Part shown: in pieces, positions 63,021 through 64,000 of the stretch
Position numbering within the stretch: position 1 is the stretch's first letter
How the letters are laid out: each line of letters begins with the position of its first letter
Assembly (NCBI RefSeq): GCF_001512295.1
Contig: NZ_LNUP01000011.1
Coordinates: forward strand, 310,326-374,325
DNA length: 64,000 nt
DNA from: Pseudomonas sp. EpS/L25
GTDB lineage: Bacteria; Pseudomonadota; Gammaproteobacteria; Pseudomonadales; Pseudomonadaceae
Reading direction: 5' to 3'
Translations under genes and position numbers: made by a program
Notes under the pieces: model-generated
The model's database searches: none
What the model saw: the letters and a program-made list of their open reading frames with translations, nothing else
What the model was told of the DNA's origin: nothing

Positions 63021-63959
63021 ATGCAGCGCATCCGCGTCATCGACTCCCATACCGGCGGCGAACCCACCCGCCTGGTGCTGGACGGTTTTCCCGATCTCGG
63101 CCACGGCAACATGGCCGACCGCCGCAGCCGTCTGGCCAGCGAGCACGACGCCTTCCGCCGGGCCTGCATGCGCGAACCACGCGGCAACGAGGTACTGGTC
63201 GGCGCGCTGCTCTGCGCGCCAGTCTCGCCCAAGGCCAGCGCTGGCGTGGTGTTCTTCAACGAGGTCGGCTACCTCGGCATGTGTGGCCACGGCACCATCG
63301 GCCTGGTGGTCTCCCTGGCCCATCTGGGCCGCATCGGCCCTGGCGATCACCTGATCGAGACGCCGGTGGGTGACGTCACCGCCACCCTGCATGACGACGG
63401 CAGCGTCAGCGTGCGCAACGTCCCGGCCTATCGCTATCGCCAGGGCGTGCAGGTGGACATTCCCGGCCATGGCCTGGTCAGCGGCGACATCGCCTGGGGT
63501 GGCAACTGGTTCTTTCTCTGTGCCGATCACAGCCAGCGCATCGCCGCCGACAACCTCGATGGCCTGCTCACCTTCAGTCTGGCCCTGCGGGGCGCCCTGG
63601 AGGCCGTGGGTATCACCGGCGAGCAGGGCGGCCATATCGATCACATCGAACTCTTCGCCGACGACCCGGACGGCGCCGACAGTCGCAGCTATGTGCTCTG
63701 CCCGGGCCGCGCCTATGACCGCTCGCCCTGTGGCACCGGTACCAGCGCCAAGCTGGCGTGTCTCGCCGCCGACGGCGACCTCGCGCCTGGCGCCGTCTGG
63801 CAGCAGGCCAGTGTCATCGGCAGTCGCTTCGAGGCGCATTACCAGCCGGGCGACGAGGGCCGTATCCTGCCGGTGATCCGCGGTCGCGCCCACGTCATGG
63901 CCGAGGCGACCCTGCTGCTGGCCGACGACGATCCCTTCGCCTGGGGTATCCCGGGGTGA
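63021..63959 (+). CDS. 4-hydroxyproline epimerase (proline racemase family)
   Basis: 312 residues. Catalytic cysteines Cys88 ([10 protein letters not shown]) and Cys237 ([11 protein letters not shown]), as in two-base racemases/epimerases; the pair with Cys at both positions and the [12 protein letters not shown] segment match 4-hydroxyproline 2-epimerase. It converts trans-4-L-hydroxyproline to the cis-4-D form. The next gene begins within its stop codon. SD GGAGG precedes the ATG. Confidence 0.93.
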   Translation: MQRIRVIDSHTGGEPTRLVLDGFPDLGHGNMADRRSRLASEHDAFRRACMREPRGNEVLVGALLCAPVSPKASAGVVFFNEVGYLGMCGHGTIGLVVSLAHLGRIGPGDHLIETPVGDVTATLHDDGSVSVRNVPAYRYRQGVQVDIPGHGLVSGDIAWGGNWFFLCADHSQRIAADNLDGLLTFSLALRGALEAVGITGEQGGHIDHIELFADDPDGADSRSYVLCPGRAYDRSPCGTGTSAKLACLAADGDLAPGAVWQQASVIGSRFEAHYQPGDEGRILPVIRGRAHVMAEATLLLADDDPFAWGIPG

Positions 63960-64000
63960 AGGCCGTGGCGGACGTCCTCGTCGTCGGTGGCGGCATCGTC
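63956..64000 (+). CDS. FAD-dependent oxidoreductase, 5' fragment (likely D-hydroxyproline dehydrogenase)
   Basis: Only 15 codons are inside the window: a GTG start overlapping the epimerase stop (GTGA), then [15 protein letters not shown] with the dinucleotide-binding GxGxxG beginning. In Pseudomonas the epimerase is followed by a D-amino-acid oxidase-like protein of hydroxyproline breakdown, so this is the likely identity, from context only. Confidence 0.6.
   Translation, partial: MKAVADVLVVGGGIV

Overview
The window looks like an origin-proximal, GC-rich Pseudomonas chromosome. The gene orders atpGDC-glmU-glmR-glmS, a CobW-like GTPase next to tonB and a YbaL-type antiporter, an RpiR regulator and LysR regulator next to pycA-pycB, and an acetylpolyamine deacetylase next to a polyamine-binding protein all match arrangements I recall from P. 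aeruginosa. Paired REP elements of the Pseudomonas type are also present. The species cannot be fixed from sequence alone; the P. oryzihabitans/psychrotolerans group is a guess. I saw no rRNA, tRNA, CRISPR array, prophage or transposase gene.

Layout. 1-6.5 kb: end of the F-type ATP synthase operon, then UDP-GlcNAc precursor synthesis (glmU, DeoR-type glmR, glmS), followed by a near-perfect parS centromere site. 6.7-19.3 kb: a LysE exporter, a small periplasmic protein, a CobW-type metallochaperone GTPase, Fur-boxed tonB, two CPA2 antiporters, a thioesterase, an SDR, a SUKH-domain protein, a Tim44-like protein, an EamA protein and uvrD. 19.4-25.8 kb: an orphan hcp behind a Fur-box-like site, an RpiR regulator, a LysR regulator, and the two-subunit pyruvate carboxylase. 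25.8-29.6 kb: manganese uptake, made of a 43-codon ORF and a SitABCD-type ABC operon, each behind its own copy of an MntR-box promoter. 29.6-34.3 kb: a CBS protein, a Fur-boxed CirA-like receptor and a convergent two-component system. 34.4-47 kb: accessory metabolism and transport (GNAT/PaiB cluster with a MocR regulator, MFS exporter with a LysR regulator, amino-acid ABC transporter without ATPase, homocysteine methyltransferase, SDR with a LysR regulator, CitMHS citrate carrier, TerC). 47-64 kb: Na/Pi cotransporter, class C beta-lactamase, YeaD mutarotase, a repeat-rich gap, asparaginase with an AGCS symporter and XRE regulator, a diguanylate cyclase, an acetylpolyamine module, aspartase with its LysR regulator, and the start of a hydroxyproline operon.

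The most interesting region is 25836-26280. A 37-bp promoter/MntR-box segment occurs twice (34/37 identical). The upstream copy drives a 43-residue protein whose first 20 residues align without gaps to the signal peptide of the downstream Mn-binding protein. This parallels the MntR-controlled small protein MntS of E. coli, but the protein is unrelated in sequence and could be an independent case of a signal peptide turned into a manganese-regulated small protein.

Metal control recurs through the window: Fur boxes before tonB, the CirA-like receptor and hcp; MntR boxes before the 43-aa ORF and sitA; and genes for a CobW GTPase and a TerC protein.
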